Source: Paralichthys olivaceus (Eukaryota > Chordata > Actinopteri > Pleuronectiformes > Paralichthyidae). From it: a DNA stretch of 64,000 bases. The translations under genes and the position numbers were made by a program. Positions within the stretch are counted from its first letter, which is position 1. The number at the start of each line of letters is the position of its first letter. Below the pieces are notes generated by a model. The model was given only the letters and a program-made list of their open reading frames with translations. It ran no database searches and was not told the origin of the DNA. Below, one piece after another: positions 38,121 to 51,735 of the stretch. The stretch is taken from NCBI RefSeq assembly GCF_024713975.1, contig NC_091110.1, positions 15,375,501 to 15,439,500 on the forward strand, written 5' to 3'.

Positions 38121-38178
38121 AGCTGGAGTCAGAGCACGTGAAGGAGATCAACAAAACTAGCTGAGCTGAGGTGGAAAA
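38121..38178 (+). other. Probable slc26a1 5'UTR exon
   Basis: A pyrimidine-rich acceptor (CTCTCTCTGCAG) and a donor (AAAA|GTAAAAAG) bound 58 bp with no ATG. It sits 0.5 kb before the coding exon whose acceptor ends at 38645. Confidence 0.45.
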
Positions 38179-38709
38179 GTAAAAAGAAACATTTTCTAAC
38201 CACTATTGATTGAAAACCTAATGAGGTCAAAAAGAAATGAAAGAGTAAAGAATCGCGGTGTGGAGAAAATCTGACTCCACTTAACATTGCGTCTATTTTT
38301 AAACCAAGTTTATTTCTATCTTAAGATACATGTAGACTGTATGTTACATAAATGTACAGACTGTACAGTGCAGTGATAAACTCAGAGTTGTACAACTGCA
38401 ATTCAAGAAAAGAAAACACCTAAAACAAGATGTTTTCAGTTTATAGAGGAAACATTTGCATCAATATTATTAAAAATAAAAACTGAACAAACAGAACTGA
38501 AATGTTGAAATACCACTATTACTACTACTACTACTACAAATAATAATAAAAATATACTTTTTCAATTGGCTCCTTTCAAAACACAAAAGTTGTTTAACTC
38601 TTACTTACCACACGTAACCAAACTGTATTTGTTTTTGCCTCCTAGGAGCACAGCTGACCACTTTGTCCACCTCCTGACACCGTGCTGCCTCCTCTTCCTC
38701 CTGAAGACC

Positions 38710-41661
38710 ATGGAGGACGTTGCCAAGGTCACAGAAACCACACAGGCCCGGCCAACTCTCCTGGAGCGGCGGGTTCGGCAGCGACCTTCAACAGTTTCAC
38801 TCCTCAAATCCAAAGTGAAGAAGGGCATGACCTGCTCTGTGGCCAGGATCCGATCCACCCTGACCGGATTCTTCCCTGTGGTGCGCTGGCTGCCTAAATA
38901 CAAGCTCAGAGAGTACGTCTGGGGCGATGTCATGTCCGGGTTGATCGTGGGTATCATCTTGGTACCGCAGGCCATCGCCTACTGCTTGCTGGCAGGAGTG
39001 GAGCCCATCTATGGCTTATACACCTCATTTTACGCCAACATCATCTACTTCCTCATGGGGACGTCCAGACATGTTTCTGTGGGGATATTTAGCCTCATGA
39101 GCCTCATGGTTGGACAGGTAATGGATCAGATCTGAGTGAAAACGTGATGAAGGAAATATTCAGCATCCGTTTTAAGATTTCTTGTTGATTATTGCCGTTT
39201 GTCTGCAGGTGGTGGATAGGGAGGTATTCCTGGCAGGTTTTGACCTCAGTGAAGATTCCAAAGCTTCTGGTTCTGTTGTGTTCAATGGCTCAATGAGCTT
39301 TAACCTCACAGCTGGTGAAGTGCACACTGTGGAGCTAATGGGTCTGCAGTGCGGGAAGGAGTGTTACGCCATCAGTATTGCTGCTGCTCTTACATTCCTG
39401 GCAGGTGTCTACCAGGTAAAGTTGAATCCAGATTTTACTGTAAACAAATGGTAATTAAAGGTATCTCTTGCAGTTTGTATCAACTTTAAGCACTACAGAT
39501 TCTTAGTCTTTACATCCCCTCACCAGCTCATGATGGCCGTGTTTCGGCTAGGCTTCGTCTCAGTCTACCTTTCGGCCCCCATGCTCGACGGTTTTGCCAC
39601 AGGAGCCTCCTTCACGATTCTGACCGTTCAGGCTAAATACCTGTTGGGTCTTAAGATTCCACGACACCAAGGCTACGGCACAGTCATCGTCACCTGGATC
39701 AACATCTTCAGCAACATTCACAAGACCAACCTGTGTGACCTCATCACCAGTGCCATCTGTATCATCACTTTGGGTAAAGGACTCTATTTTAAACATTTCC
39801 CATCAGATTCTCAGTCACTTTTTCTGCTTTCATGAATGATATTATACACTTCCCAAAAACAACATGGGAAGTTGTATTTGTAGTAAAAAGGCCTTGTGTA
39901 CAACTTCGTACATTTCTTGAATATGGAATAACACTACACATTTTGAATTGTAGTGGGAGCAAAAGAGATCCAGGAGCGCTACAAGCATCGTTTAAAGATC
40001 CCTCTGCCGACTGAGCTGATAGTAGTGGCAGGAGCTACACTGGCCAGCCATTTTGGAGAGCTCAACAGCCATTATGGCTCCAGCGTTTCCGGTCACATTC
40101 CCACAGGGTTCATCGCTCCCCAGGTGCCCCAGTTTAGTCTGATGTCACGGGTGGCCTTCGATGCCATACCTCTGGCTGTCATTAGGTACTGTACCACCAA
40201 TTAAAACTCAAGTTGCACTATAACATCTAGCATTACATTTTTGGCGATAAAGCCTGATGTTGAAACGAAACATTTTGCTTTTATCTTCTAGTTTTGCCTT
40301 CACCGTGTCGCTGTCTGAAATGTTCGCTAAGAAAAATGGCTACACGGTTCGTCCCAACCAGGAGATGCTGGCCATCAGCTTCTGTAACATCATCCCCTCC
40401 TTCTTCCACTGTTTCACCACCAGTGCAGCACTTGCAAAAACCATGGTGAAGGATTCAACGGGCTGCCAGACACAGGTGAATGAAGTTGTTAAAATGGTCA
40501 ATCAATCAAATTTTTGTTGTATAGCCCATATTCACAAATCACAAGTTGTCTCATAGGCCACTTTGTGGAAGGTGCTCATCATAAAATCTTTCTATCCTCC
40601 ATTTCCTTCTATGTTCATCTCCCCCCATTTCTCTGCACCTTCATCAGGTATCAAGTCTGATCAGCGCCCTGGTCGTCCTTCTCGTCCTCCTCTTCTTCGC
40701 ACCTTTTTTCTACGCCCTCCAGAAATGTGTTCTTGCTTGTATCATCATTGTCAGCCTTCGGGGGGCACTAAGAAAGTTCAAGGACGTCCCAGCTAAGTGG
40801 CGCACCAACAGGGGTGATGCGATTGTTTGGCTGGTTGCAATGTCGGGCACCACTCTGATCAGTGTGGAGCTGGGCCTCCTGGTTGGAGTCGTCTTTTCTA
40901 TGATGTGTATCATCTTTAAGACCCAGAAACCAAAAGTGAGTAACTTAATGCTGGCTGTAGAAAACTGACTCAGACATTTGCACTCTCACATACAGCCCCC
41001 CCTGTATTTCAGGTCTGAAACTGCTTTAGTGAAAAACTAATATCAGTAAACTCTTCTAATCTAATCTGATGTCTGATGACAGGTCTCCCTGATGGGCCGG
41101 GCCAACGACTCTGATCTTTACGAGGATATGGATGAGTACAAGGACCTAGTGCCACCACCGGGGGTTCAGGTGTTCCGCTTCCAAGCTCCTCTGTACTATG
41201 CCAACAAGGACTCCTTTCTCAAGTCCCTCTACAGAGCTGTCGGAGTCGAACCTTTCCTGGAGGTGACCAGGAGGAGAAAGGCAGAGAAAAAGGCCAAAGA
41301 AATGTTCTTGAAGCAGGCCAACCCAAACGGGGAAAAAAACAACGGAGAGGTTGTTATTGGACTTGTCCAAAGAGAACTGGAGTTCCACACGATAGTTTTA
41401 GACTGCTCTGCCATCCCTTTCATAGACTCAGCAGGGCTGGGTACGTTCAAAGGGCTAGTTGAGGAATATAAAGAGATCGGGGTGAGCTTGCTGCTTGCCA
41501 GCTGCAACACTTCAGTCATTGATACCCTGAGGAAGGGACAGTTCTTTGGAAAGAATGACAAAGACATGAGCAGCTCGCTGTTTCATACAGTTCACGCTGC
41601 CGTTCTTAGTGCAAACAGTCAAAGGCTCCTTAGCAATAGTGCAAATGAAGCTGATGCGTAA
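38710..41661 (+). CDS. slc26a1: Sulfate anion transporter 1 (SLC26 family), seven coding exons
   Basis: Exons: 38710-39117, 39209-39415, 39527-39773, 39954-40185, 40292-40475, 40648-40935, 41083-41661, all GT-AG, giving 714 residues (human SLC26A1 is 701). The family exchanges sulfate, oxalate and bicarbonate at epithelial membranes, basolaterally in liver and kidney in mammals. The SLC26 signature is present in exon 1 ([13 protein letters not shown], then [13 protein letters not shown]). Two glycosylation sequons (Asn162, Asn168) lie in the loop coded by exon 2. A cytosolic STAS domain fills the last exon (about 545-705, with [15 protein letters not shown] around Asp629). I chose slc26a1 over slc26a2 because [29 protein letters not shown] and [13 protein letters not shown] fit the SLC26A1 pattern better. 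The ATG at 38710 follows an acceptor at 38644-38645; the frame is open further 5' but that part is intron. An AATAAA lies at 42358 and another at 42568. Confidence 0.93.
40496..40560. repeat. Dispersed fish repeat in slc26a1 intron 5
   Basis: The blocks GTCAATCAATCAAATTTTTG, ATAGCCCATATTCACAAATC and TTGTCTCATAG are a repeat I recognise from many fish introns, where it follows a variable AATCAATC run. Confidence 0.55.
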
Positions 41662-42567
41662 TGCAGACTGATGGGGCAGGGATGGACCTTTTTCTGAATT
41701 AACGGTCTAATGTTCAGCAGTGGAAAGTGTCTTATTTAAACTTCTCTTTTAGTCTGACTTTGTATGGAATTCTTTTTTATAAAATCTCGCTTTTTTCATC
41801 CAACTGCTCTGATTCGAGCTTTCAACAAGTTTACCGTAGCACTCCGAATAGTTATTTTAAGTCTTAAAGTCCGCCTCCAGTGAAAATGAAGAGTTTAAAC
41901 ACGTTAGCTTGTCTTCAGATCGAGAGTCACTTCTGGGCCTGTAACATTAAACTGGCACCGACTGGAGAAGTGTATGATCACCGGGTGCACAATATCAGTC
42001 ACCCTCTTTGCCCCCTCGCCGTGAACACGGCAGTAAAAGCTGACAGTAGCAGTCTGACGGAGCTTTGTCTTAAAACTGTGTTTCTTTACAACACACTTGT
42101 ACTCTGGCCCTGTTCCCATGGTCTCCACAGATTTATGATCTGTTCTCGTAAAAACAAAGGATTTACATACATCTGAGAGCTCGTCTCAGAGGCTGGATGA
42201 GAGTGAGTCAACACTGGTGCTTCATGAAATGTATATTTTTGCTGATTCAAACAATTCAACAAATGGCAGCAGGTGATGCCTTCACAAAGCTTCATTGCAT
42301 CAGCAGACACTGTCTCTGTTCAACACTTTTAATCTTCTGTTTTACTTTGACGTTTGTAATAAATCAAAAGGATGTGTTTTTACTTTGATGGTCAAAAAGA
42401 CGAGCAGGTCAAGTGGCATTGTAACAAGATGTGGACATTCTTGTTTCTAGCTTTTGAAAATTAACATTTTGTAATTTCATAAATTTGTTCTCTCATCAAA
42501 CATTTCTGTGTATTAATTCAGACATAGTCGTAACATTCAACGACACTGCCTTAATGTTCAATACTTG

Positions 42568-42573
42568 AATAAA
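42568..42573 (+). terminator. Poly(A) signal AATAAA, probable distal slc26a1 3' end
   Basis: It lies 0.9 kb after the stop. A second AATAAA is at 42358-42363. The stretch from 41662 to here has no other gene and is best read as slc26a1 3'UTR. Confidence 0.5.
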
Positions 42574-42769
42574 ACTGATAACATTTTTGACAAACAACTA
42601 GTGTCTGTGACTTCATCTTTGTCAGGGCTAGTATAATATATTATATATTTTTACAGTATGATATCAAAGTAAGGAATATAAAAGATGCACCCCTGGCTGG
42701 ATATAAAAATGGATATGAACACTGCCATCTTCTGCATTTAGAGTTTAGTCAACATACTGATCAGAGGAT

Positions 42770-42882
42770 GGAGCCACAGTGGAGAGGTCCAGATAATCTA
42801 TTATGACCAACACTGCAGCCAACCCCCAGGTGGTCACTTGTGGGGAGCGTTCATATCGTTCATCTTTATATACAGTCTTAGC
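42770..42882 (-). repeat. Dispersed repeat, GATGGACGAC family, copy 4
   Basis: On the minus strand it reads TAAGACTGTATATAAAGATG, then CACCTGGGGGTTGGCTGCAGT, the same two blocks as copy 1. Confidence 0.5.
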
Positions 42883-44511
42883 TAAGCTCAGTTCAAAGTT
42901 CCACTTTTTGTAACAAAGGAGTTAAGGCGACACACATATCCAGTATATTAAAGTATAAAAGATGTTGGAGCTTTAACTATTTTCAAGACAACACATTTAG
43001 AGTTAAAAGTCGTACAAAGCTGAGCTTGTGTCTGTTGGTCTGTGACGTCATGTAATCATGGACATTATAAACAGTCGTCATAATTTAAAACCCTGACTGC
43101 CGGTGTTGTTGCACGTTAAGTCGTTTTAACAGACAGCACTGCAGCAGGGTGTGTTTTACCTAATTTCACCTGCCCTCGATTTACTTATTAACTGTAAACA
43201 TGGAGAGAGTGAAATGTTCGTCTCAACCTAGACTGTTAATGATTGAATAAGTTAACACATGAGAAAGTGGTAAGTCATCCGTGATTCACGACTAAAATGT
43301 ATGTCATAGCTGTGCGAGTAGGGTTTTGTTTTTCACACCATGTGTGAATTTTCAGAGGTCTTGGTGAGAATATAACATGGAAGAGTCTCTAGATGATTAA
43401 CTTTTGGTGCTGGTAGCTCAAAGGTAAAGATAAAACATGGTCCAAATACAGTTTCCAACATATCAGCACTTATTAATCAGACGTGATTCCCCATCATAAG
43501 ATTTCATATAAGTTACACTGTTAAAAAGTTTTCATCTTGTAGGAAAGAAGTCGGTAAAGTTTCACCAGTAAGATTAAAGGATTCACAGCCTGTTTAGAAG
43601 AGCCAATCATCTGTCATCACTTGACATAAAACTATTCATTATCACATGAGGAGATGGTTTATAATGTTCTGACATAATTATCATTTTTCAAAAACCACAG
43701 AAGATGACAGTGACTGATGATAGGAATTAAATCATAATTAAATTTGTTGCCCAAGTTAAATGCATCTGAAGGAGCTGACATAAACAATATCCACAATAGA
43801 GAAGAGAAACAGAGGTTGTCAAAGTGAGCATGCGATGAGGCCTCTAATGTGCTGAGTCATCAGAAGGCCCCTGTCTTCCACAACCATGTAACTTACAACA
43901 ATTATTATTTACGTGAATCATTGAACAGAACATATTCCAGACTGCTCTGTCAGCAGCAGCCTGATGCTGTGGTTAAATGAAGAAAGTCAAACAGCAGTTC
44001 CACACCACTGGAAATAGAACTGTGTTAAAGTTGACAGCAGCATGTAGTTGTACTGAAAGTTTTTCACGACTGAATTGTCATCACAAACAAAGCTGTGTTT
44101 ATTTACATGTAACTTTCAGCATAGTCACAATAATTACTCAACATCAGCAGGAGGGGGAGGCGCGTTGAAACAGCTGTTCACAGCTGTTTGCATCTGTCTT
44201 TCTCCCGGGGGACGGTTATTTCCCTCCTGTCTGTGGAATAAGGGCAGCAGGCTAACAAGGACGATTTAAAAACCACCATGTTTGACTTATAATATGAATC
44301 CATAATAAGAAACACTAAACTAAAGTAACTGGGTTTGCTGACAGCTTTAATCTGCGTTCAGTGAGTGTGTCCTCATCACTAACAGTGGTTACATGGACAC
44401 AAATACTGTATATGCACTGGTTTAGGCCACACAGGGAAAACTAGTGCACAGAGAGTGTGATGTCATCTGACTCCGGTCTGTATAAATAAAGAGTCATCAG
44501 AGCCAAACAGA

Positions 44512-44642
<131 letters not shown>

Positions 44643-44759
44643 AGAGCACATGACTGTTGTGTCTGTGGTTCGCTTTAGGCTTCAGATGTGCTCTGGTTCA
44701 GTTCAGGGAAATATTAAAGTTCTGGTTAAACCTAGATAAACATGTTGGGCACGACAAGT

Positions 44760-44850
44760 AGATGTGGTTTCCAAATATCTCCTGGGGGCAATCAAGATGC
44801 TGTGGCTTCCATTTTGCAGAGCCGTCATGTCGTCCATCTTTAAATGCAGT
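44760..44850 (-). repeat. Dispersed repeat, GATGGACGAC family, copy 5
   Basis: On the minus strand it reads CTGCATTTAAAGATGGACGA followed by CATGACGGCTCTGC and AAATGGAAGCCACAGC, related to the other copies through the first block. Confidence 0.5.
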
Positions 44851-45389
44851 GAATGGTTCAACAAGTTATCAGAAAACAAACTCACTAATAAATGATTTCC
44901 CAGCATTCTTTATTCATTTGGAATATTTAAAAAATATATTTTCAAAGAGGCACTGAGATAAATATCATACATCTCTTTAAGTCAGCGCCGAAACACACAT
45001 GAGGCAAAAATAAAACATTCAAAGGTTCATTCACGAGAGAGATCAAGCAGTTTGTGATCATCAGGCGGCCCAAAAAAAACCCACAAAAAAAAAGAAGGCA
45101 AAATAAAGTCACTTCTTTCAGCACCTGCATGTTCGCTGCATTTTCCAGCAATAAGTGTCGCCATCCTGAATTTCATCATTTCACATTAAATCTCACTATG
45201 AAGACATAAAACACATACTGGCCGTGTGTAACAGGAAAGAAGATATCTGAGTTTGATCATTTTTGTTCTGGATTATATTCATGTCTTGACCAAACACAGA
45301 TTGTAACAGTGTGTATACAGTACAGTTACTGTATAAGGCAAATGATTTACAAACACGACAAAAACTATGGAAATAAAAAAATTAAACAT

Positions 45390-45734
45390 TAGAGCCCGAC
45401 CGATTTATCGTTTAGCTGTTAGGAGCTTTTTACAGACATACAGGTGTCAGTATTTATGTTTGTCTATGTGAAAAGTTTCATTTTGTAGAATGAACAATGC
45501 AGAAAAGATTTGCATTTATGTTTACCTTTTACGTAAAAGTAATATTTCTATAATTATATTTGTTTGTATGGGTGTTATTATTCAGAATGAAGTTTGTGGT
45601 TGAACGGTTGTATATCAAACCTCAATTATATTTCTTTGTCAAGAGGGTTCGATAATGACATTTTTAAAACAATTGAAAAATGTTAAAACCATTATCGGTA
45701 TTGGTCCTTAAAAATCCATGTCAGTCGGGCTCCA
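45390..45734. mobile_element. Non-autonomous hAT-like element (MITE)
   Basis: The left end TAGAGCCCGACCGA and the right end TCAGTCGGGCTCCA are inverted repeats differing at two of 14 positions. The flanks TTAAACAT (45382-45389) and CTAAATAT (45735-45742) match at 6 of 8 bases, consistent with an old 8 bp target duplication. The 345 bp interior has no ORF. Confidence 0.65.
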
Positions 45735-46719
45735 CTAAATATTAAAATATGGAACTGTATTGCGTTTCCTCGATAACTAAACACTGGCAGTATTTAAACG
45801 TAAGAATCAAGTAGATGAACATTTTCCACACACAGTATTTATGGTGGAGTTTATGACAGAAGAACGTCAGGTGTGATAACCACTACAGGTGATTTACGAT
45901 TATGCCCATAGCCGATATGATATGTGGCTGTTCGGCTGATTCTCTACTGACCTTTAACTATTTGTTCCAAAGCTTCAAATGGTTCAGACTTTGTTCAAAA
46001 TGGTGAATTTCCAGTAGTCATGTTCTTTTCAGTGCTCTCCACCTTTTATTCAGACGTTCCACGCAAACTAACTAATCTCACACAAAACGGTAGATAAACT
46101 AAAATCATAGGCAACAGTCACTGTTCACACATGAGGCCAAAATGTTTCCTGAAGTAAAAATCACAATTCAAACCAACTAATGGATAATGATAATCTACAA
46201 AACCACCAAAGCTCAGTTTGTTTCAAGAGATAAATAAAAACTCCCACGTCATGCATTGATCTAATGGTTACATTGCAACACCAGCGGTTGCACTCTATAT
46301 TGTCAGGGAGGATCTTTGTGGTGCAGCAGCCTCACGTACGAGCCAGCAGCCCAGAACTGTTTCTGCCTAGTTCACACTACGATCACAGGGCAGCAAGTCG
46401 TGTGAACTGCACAGTGATCTGATGACTTTGAAAGTCCTGTAGTCTGAACTTGGCACAACCAGTACTCACTCTGGTCTATTACACTTTTGTTAGGATAACT
46501 TAAGTCACCTGTTAGCTGATTGCAACTGTTGAAAGTGAAAGTTAATAGTGCCTCAGTACTGTCACACTCTCAGGGTCTTAGTGGTTGATCAACCTTTGGG
46601 TAGTAACTTCTAACCAACGGCTGCTTTAATTGGTTTTTGATATTAACGTTGTTAGTTGAATTGCTTGTTTGTCTACAATCGATCATTCTTTAAAACATCA
46701 CTGTTCGATCAGTTTTCAC

Positions 46720-49466
46720 TTAGCTGCTGCGGGTCGGGCAGGGCTCACTGTGCCTGAACTGCATGATGTGCACGGCCGTCTGGTGCCACCAGTAAAACAT
46801 CACAACCACCAGTATGTGCCACACCTGGTGGCTGGCTCCCAGGTAGTTCAGCTGGCCTGTGAGAGGAGATGTGTTTTTAAAACATGCTCAAAAACTGCAT
46901 GTATTTTGTTTTTTGTTTTGTCAAAGTGTCCAAAAATAGCCAATGACGCCGGAGAGATTCATTCTAACTGAGGTTCACACTTCATTATCAGTAAATACTA
47001 ATGGCTGAGTAGAAATCTGCCCTGAATTTAGATCTTTCTACCTCAAACCCTCTGATTCCTCTGCTACAGTTCCTCTGATGCAATGACCTCTAGTGGTGTT
47101 GAGACACAGCAACAATGAGGCGAGTAACTACAGATGCAGACACGAAGTCACAGCCTCTGAGGACAAATCCGATCATGTGATTTTCGTTCTGAGCAGCTCA
47201 ACCATATAACTACACATTAAACTTTGAACTGCATCTAAACTAAAGACAGAGCAACAGCCTTCGTCGCTCTGACTGAACTTTTCTCGTCTCTCTCAGTTGG
47301 TTTGATTAAAGACTCACCAGGAAAATAGCGTTCCGGGATTTTGGTGACGTAGAACAGGAAGGCAGATCCAGCGATCAGGTACATCACTATCACACGAGGC
47401 AGGAACAGCTGCACATAAAACAACAAAAACAGTATTTGGGTGACTAAACATCCAGGTCAGGAGAGTAAATCATCTACAGTGAAATCATCTACGTGGAAAA
47501 ATCAGCAGAGTAGGGTCAAATGACAGCAATAATGAAACCCATAACCTATATTTCCTGACCTGTACAACATCACAGGAGAATCCTCCGTTGAGCCAGACCC
47601 AGTGACAGGCGGGAATCACACTGATGCCGGCCACGCAGCAGAAGATCATCGTACGTATGCGTCGCCAGTCGTTGCTGAGATAACGAGGGTGGACTTGAGC
47701 GCAGAAGACGGCGAGGATCAGGGAGAGTACAGTCAGCAGGTAGACCTGTCGCCAAAACTGCCAGACAGGAAACAAAAGAGATTATTCACAATAAAATCAC
47801 AGCCATCAGAGCACACAAGAAATCTTAAGAAACAGAAGAACAATCTAATGGTGAGAATTCTGGTTCAGATCATTTTCCAGTCGGATCTAAAAGATATTTA
47901 ACAGTTGTGACACATTTAAAGGCCTACATGCTATTCCTACAAGTATTCACACCTACAGCATTACAGTAGAAAGCGTAGAAGATCCCAGGTACGTAACAGC
48001 CCAAGATGCCAACGGAGATGCCTGCATAGTCTAATGCCAGCCAGCGACGGCACGTCTTCTCCGATCGGTGGCAGGAAAACAGGTGATATCCCACTGAACA
48101 CAACATGCACACCTGGGAGGAAAACACACTGTTAACGTAACATACATCACTAATTAATCCTCCTTTTATGGATGCCATTATAACATGGCTTGTGCTAACG
48201 TGTACTTATGTGGACAGATAATGGGTTTATAGGAGGACGGTGAGAGGAGAACAGAAACTACAAAACAGACTTTCTATAAGAGGGATTCACACCGACGTCT
48301 CGTTTATTCATTTACTATATCAACAACATTCCTTCTCCATTATTAGCTGCTACACAACCTACAATACAAACGTTGAACAGCCGCACCGCAACACTTAACA
48401 CGGTCTCTACATTCATCTGTTCACCAGCTGCCGGTGGGGACTTTGGACAACACTACCATTTAGACTGCTGCATTTTTCATTCACTACCTGTACAACAGGT
48501 TACACACCTGAGCAGCTGGAGGTGAAATGAAAGCACCTGTGGCAGGAAATAAACATGTACGTGACAAAGCAGTTGGGCAAACCCAATAGAACGTTTCAGT
48601 CAACTGTAAATTCTTCTTGTGAGTAATGTCTCTGGGAGAGGTACGATGAGGTCATTTCTTTACGTTTGAAGCCAACCTAATAACAAAAGTAGCATTATAG
48701 TTAAAACAAATAACCACAAACATGTACATATGCAGACAAATATACTTTCACCTGGAAGCAGAACAGCCCTATGGCGTAGATGACGTAGTCTTCTCTGTTG
48801 GCTCCAGAGGCTGGAAGGGTCGAGGAGACGTCATTGACGCCCAGAGAGAAGAAGAGGAGGAAGCCGAGCAGGTGGCTCCAGATATTCACCGTCTCATTGG
48901 ACATCATGAAAATACTGCAACGGACAAGAAGATATAAAAATGTACACGCGAGACAAAATCTAACTTTGTACACAAACAAAAAGGAACAAGCACAGTGTCA
49001 ACAATCACTATGTTTGTATATTTATTATTTGTTTCTTTCTCTGACATTGAGCAGGATTACTCAAAAACTACCCCGAGAAACCTAAAGGAAGGATGCTGTA
49101 TAGGTCAGTAAAGAAGCCAATGCATTTCTCAGAGAATAATTCATGCATCCTGATGAGATGAAAATGAGGCATATTTAGGGGAGTGTGAGCAATTTGGTGC
49201 AGATCCACACACAAATCATTTAAATGTGGTTTCATGAGCAGGATGTTGGTGTGTACAATAACTCTTCACCTCCTCAGGCAGAGCTTGGAGGGCAGGTGAG
49301 CCCTGTATCCGTCAGTGATGTAGGGGTTCTCTTTGAGGAAGAGGGGCACTTGCTCAAAGGTGTACAGTCGAATGCTCTGGGGAATCAGCACGGGCCAGTG
49401 CTGATAGCTGCCCAGCTCTATGTAGTGGGCCGTCCTCAGCAGCTTCTGGGGCATCTTCAGCAGCAT
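46720..49466 (-). CDS. paqr3: Progestin and adipoQ receptor family member 3 (RKTG), six coding exons
   Basis: Exons in transcript order: 49466-49270, 48914-48752, 48112-47957, 47757-47560, 47408-47318, 46856-46720. Splice sites are GT-AG and phases close, giving 313 residues (human PAQR3 is 311). The family member is a Golgi seven-helix protein that holds Raf kinase at the Golgi and damps Raf/MEK/ERK signalling. Diagnostic stretches are HYIELGSYQHWPVLIP and NPYITDGYRAHLPS near the N-terminus, the PAQR motif SNETVNIWSHLLG, RRWLALDYAGISVGILGCY, and the C-terminal histidine block (SHQVWHILVVVMFYWWHQ). These His residues and the earlier SNETxNIWSH are the expected metal-site region. The start at 49466 gives MLLKMPQKLL; the second Met (49454) would match the mammalian N-terminus more closely. 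The acceptor at 49483-49484 lies just upstream and an in-frame stop precedes it. The gene is divergent from antxr2. Confidence 0.94.
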
Positions 49467-49832
49467 CTTGTCCTCAGCTCCTCTGGTCCAGGGCAGGAGG
49501 TGGGAAGTTCAGGGCTGCGGAAGTTTGGAGAGATGGAAAGAAGGTTAAAAACAGGTCGGTGTGAGGCAGCAGCACATTTCCAAGTCTCCACACTGACATG
49601 ATGGTGCAGCAGCTCAACAGAAGACAGATGTGAGATGTAGCCGCCACATGTGTCTACAACACCACCAGCTGCTGCTGCTGCTGCTTCCTGCCCTTCACCC
49701 TCACGTAGAACCCTCACCTCTCTGTGGCTGTGGGATCAAACCTTTAAAAGACACCACCACAGACACAACAGACAGATCACCTGTGCCTCAGACGCGTGTG
49801 TTGTTGTGGAGCAAAGCTAACAGCAAGCTAAC

Positions 49833-49990
49833 CTGCAGCTAGCTAGCGCCGCTCGCTGACCCTGACATTGTTTTCACTTCGGCTCGGTCTGATGGAAACT
49901 GGGTCACAGCTCTCACCGTCAGTCGCAGCCCGACCGCCGACGTCCCTGTTCGGGCACCTGGTCCATGTCCGAGCGGTCAGTTCGCGAACA
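49833..49990 (-). promoter_or_regulatory. Putative paqr3 promoter and first non-coding exon
   Basis: A CpG-richer stretch (GCTAGCGCCGCTCGCTG, CCCGACCGCCGACGTCCCTG on the + strand) with a minus-strand donor GCTGCAG|GTTAGC at 49832. It is followed by the acceptor at 49484-49483 just upstream of the ATG. Confidence 0.4.
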
Positions 49991-51669
49991 TGAAGTTAAA
50001 AATCTGTGATTTCAGACAAATTCAGGTTTTAACACAAACAGCCGCAAACCTGTCTTCTTCTCCTGTCGAGGCTGTGGCGACATTTAAACAGTGCTTTACT
50101 GCCACCTACTGGTTTTAAAATGTCTTTGGGTCTGTAAAGATATTAAACCGAACAATAATAAAACTTTATCTTTATCTTAATAACACCACAAAGTGCCTGA
50201 TAGGAAGAATTAAACCATAAAAATATTAAAAACCACAGGGGGCAGCTGACTTAAAACCTGCGGAAGGAAGGTCGCACAGTGCTGAATTTTAAATTTCAAT
50301 TGTTCCAAAAGTTAAAAATGAAGTTAAATTTATAATAAAATGATGTAAATAATCATCTGCTTTCTGATGTGTCTCTTCAGGAAGTTTTTTTTAGTCTATG
50401 ATTATGACAGATTATTATTATGACAGTAGGTCACAGGAAATATTGTGACATGTGCACGTAGGTGATTCATTTTTATGAACTCACTTAGATAAATATTCTT
50501 TGTTATGAGGAGGGGTTGAATGTTTCTGGCACAGTTACTCTGGGGCTCAGGGGCTGAAAAGCTTTTTTTATTTATCAGAATAGAGAGGAAAGATTGATTT
50601 GATCATTTGGAGGGGACATGAAATCCTCGTCCGCTAGTCCAACTACACCCTCAAATAAAAGTGATACATGATACACATGCATGAAATATCTGAGGGCGAT
50701 CCCACAAGAGTCAACAGAAGAGAAGTCGTTTGCTGACACACTGACTGTGGTATGTGATTATTTGGATTGTTTGTTGTCATGACCTCATCCACAGACAGCC
50801 AGTGCTTTCTATTCTTGCTGCAGCACAATGAAACGTGTAATTACAGCTCCTCAACACACACAGACTCCTGGAGGGTTTAGACGTCTCAGACTGGTGATCT
50901 TCCAAACATGTTTGGAAGAATCAAAAATAAATTCATGTCACACTGTCCAGACCTTCCCGATTGTTTCTCTTGAGACAAAGGAGCAGGATTAACTTCTGGA
51001 TCACAACCATCCAGATGGAGAAAATTACTGTAACGTACAGAGGGCTTTGTGTTTGCCTGTTTAACTTTGCGTTCCATCTGCAACACATTTTTGGGAACAT
51101 GATGCACTCGTTTGTCCTGAGAGGAGAAAACCGACTTCAGGCAAACAGTGTGAGAGGAGGATTTAAGATCCATTTACTGATCAATCTAGAAACATCATTG
51201 AAATTTAAAAGCACTGAAGCTTCTTCAGGGATCCATCTCCTTATTAAAGGAAAGCAGTGGCCTTCACATCTATATCAACAATACAGGAATAGTTACAGGT
51301 CATATATTTAGTTGCATGATCTGACATTCTTTGTATTGTTTCTGATGTCAGTCAGTCTCTATTCACATCCTTCTGCCAACTGCTGTGCTACAGACATCAG
51401 GTCTAATGTGTCACAGGCAACAGGGAGAGCATCGGCCTTCAAAATAAAATCACCGAGCAAAACACAGTGGAGGACAATGTAAAGTAAGCAAAATGCCATA
51501 AAAATAAAGTCTTTCTTATGACTTAAGGCTAAACACATAACATGAAATTACAGATATTCATGTTTACCATATTCTGATTTACTCTATTTCTCATTGCACT
51601 TAATTTCTTTTTAAATGCTTTTTTATAGTGGCTTATGTTGCTTTTATAATTTGTCATGATGCCTTCTGT

Positions 51670-51735
51670 ATTTTATGCAGAGCACTTTGAATTGACTTGT
51701 TGTTGAAATGTGCTGCACAAATAAACTTACCTTTA
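51670..51735 (+). repeat. 3' tail of a fish non-LTR retroelement (LINE/SINE family)
   Basis: The motifs AGAGCACTTTGAATTGACTT, GTTGTTGAAATGTGCTGCAC and AAATAAACTTACCTT form the tail of a very common fish retroelement that I recognise by sequence; the exact clade is uncertain. Confidence 0.55.

Noticed and set aside
38710-41661. slc26a2 as the identity of the SLC26 gene
   Set aside because: Several diagnostic blocks (QVVDRE, GFD, IPRHQG, PLPTEL, YANKDSF) fit SLC26A1 better, although human SLC26A2 is on the same chromosome band as HTR4.
49457-49717. 86-codon minus-strand ORF with an Ala run
   Set aside because: It overlaps the paqr3 5' intron and first coding exon in the wrong frame; the Ala run comes from a CTG repeat.
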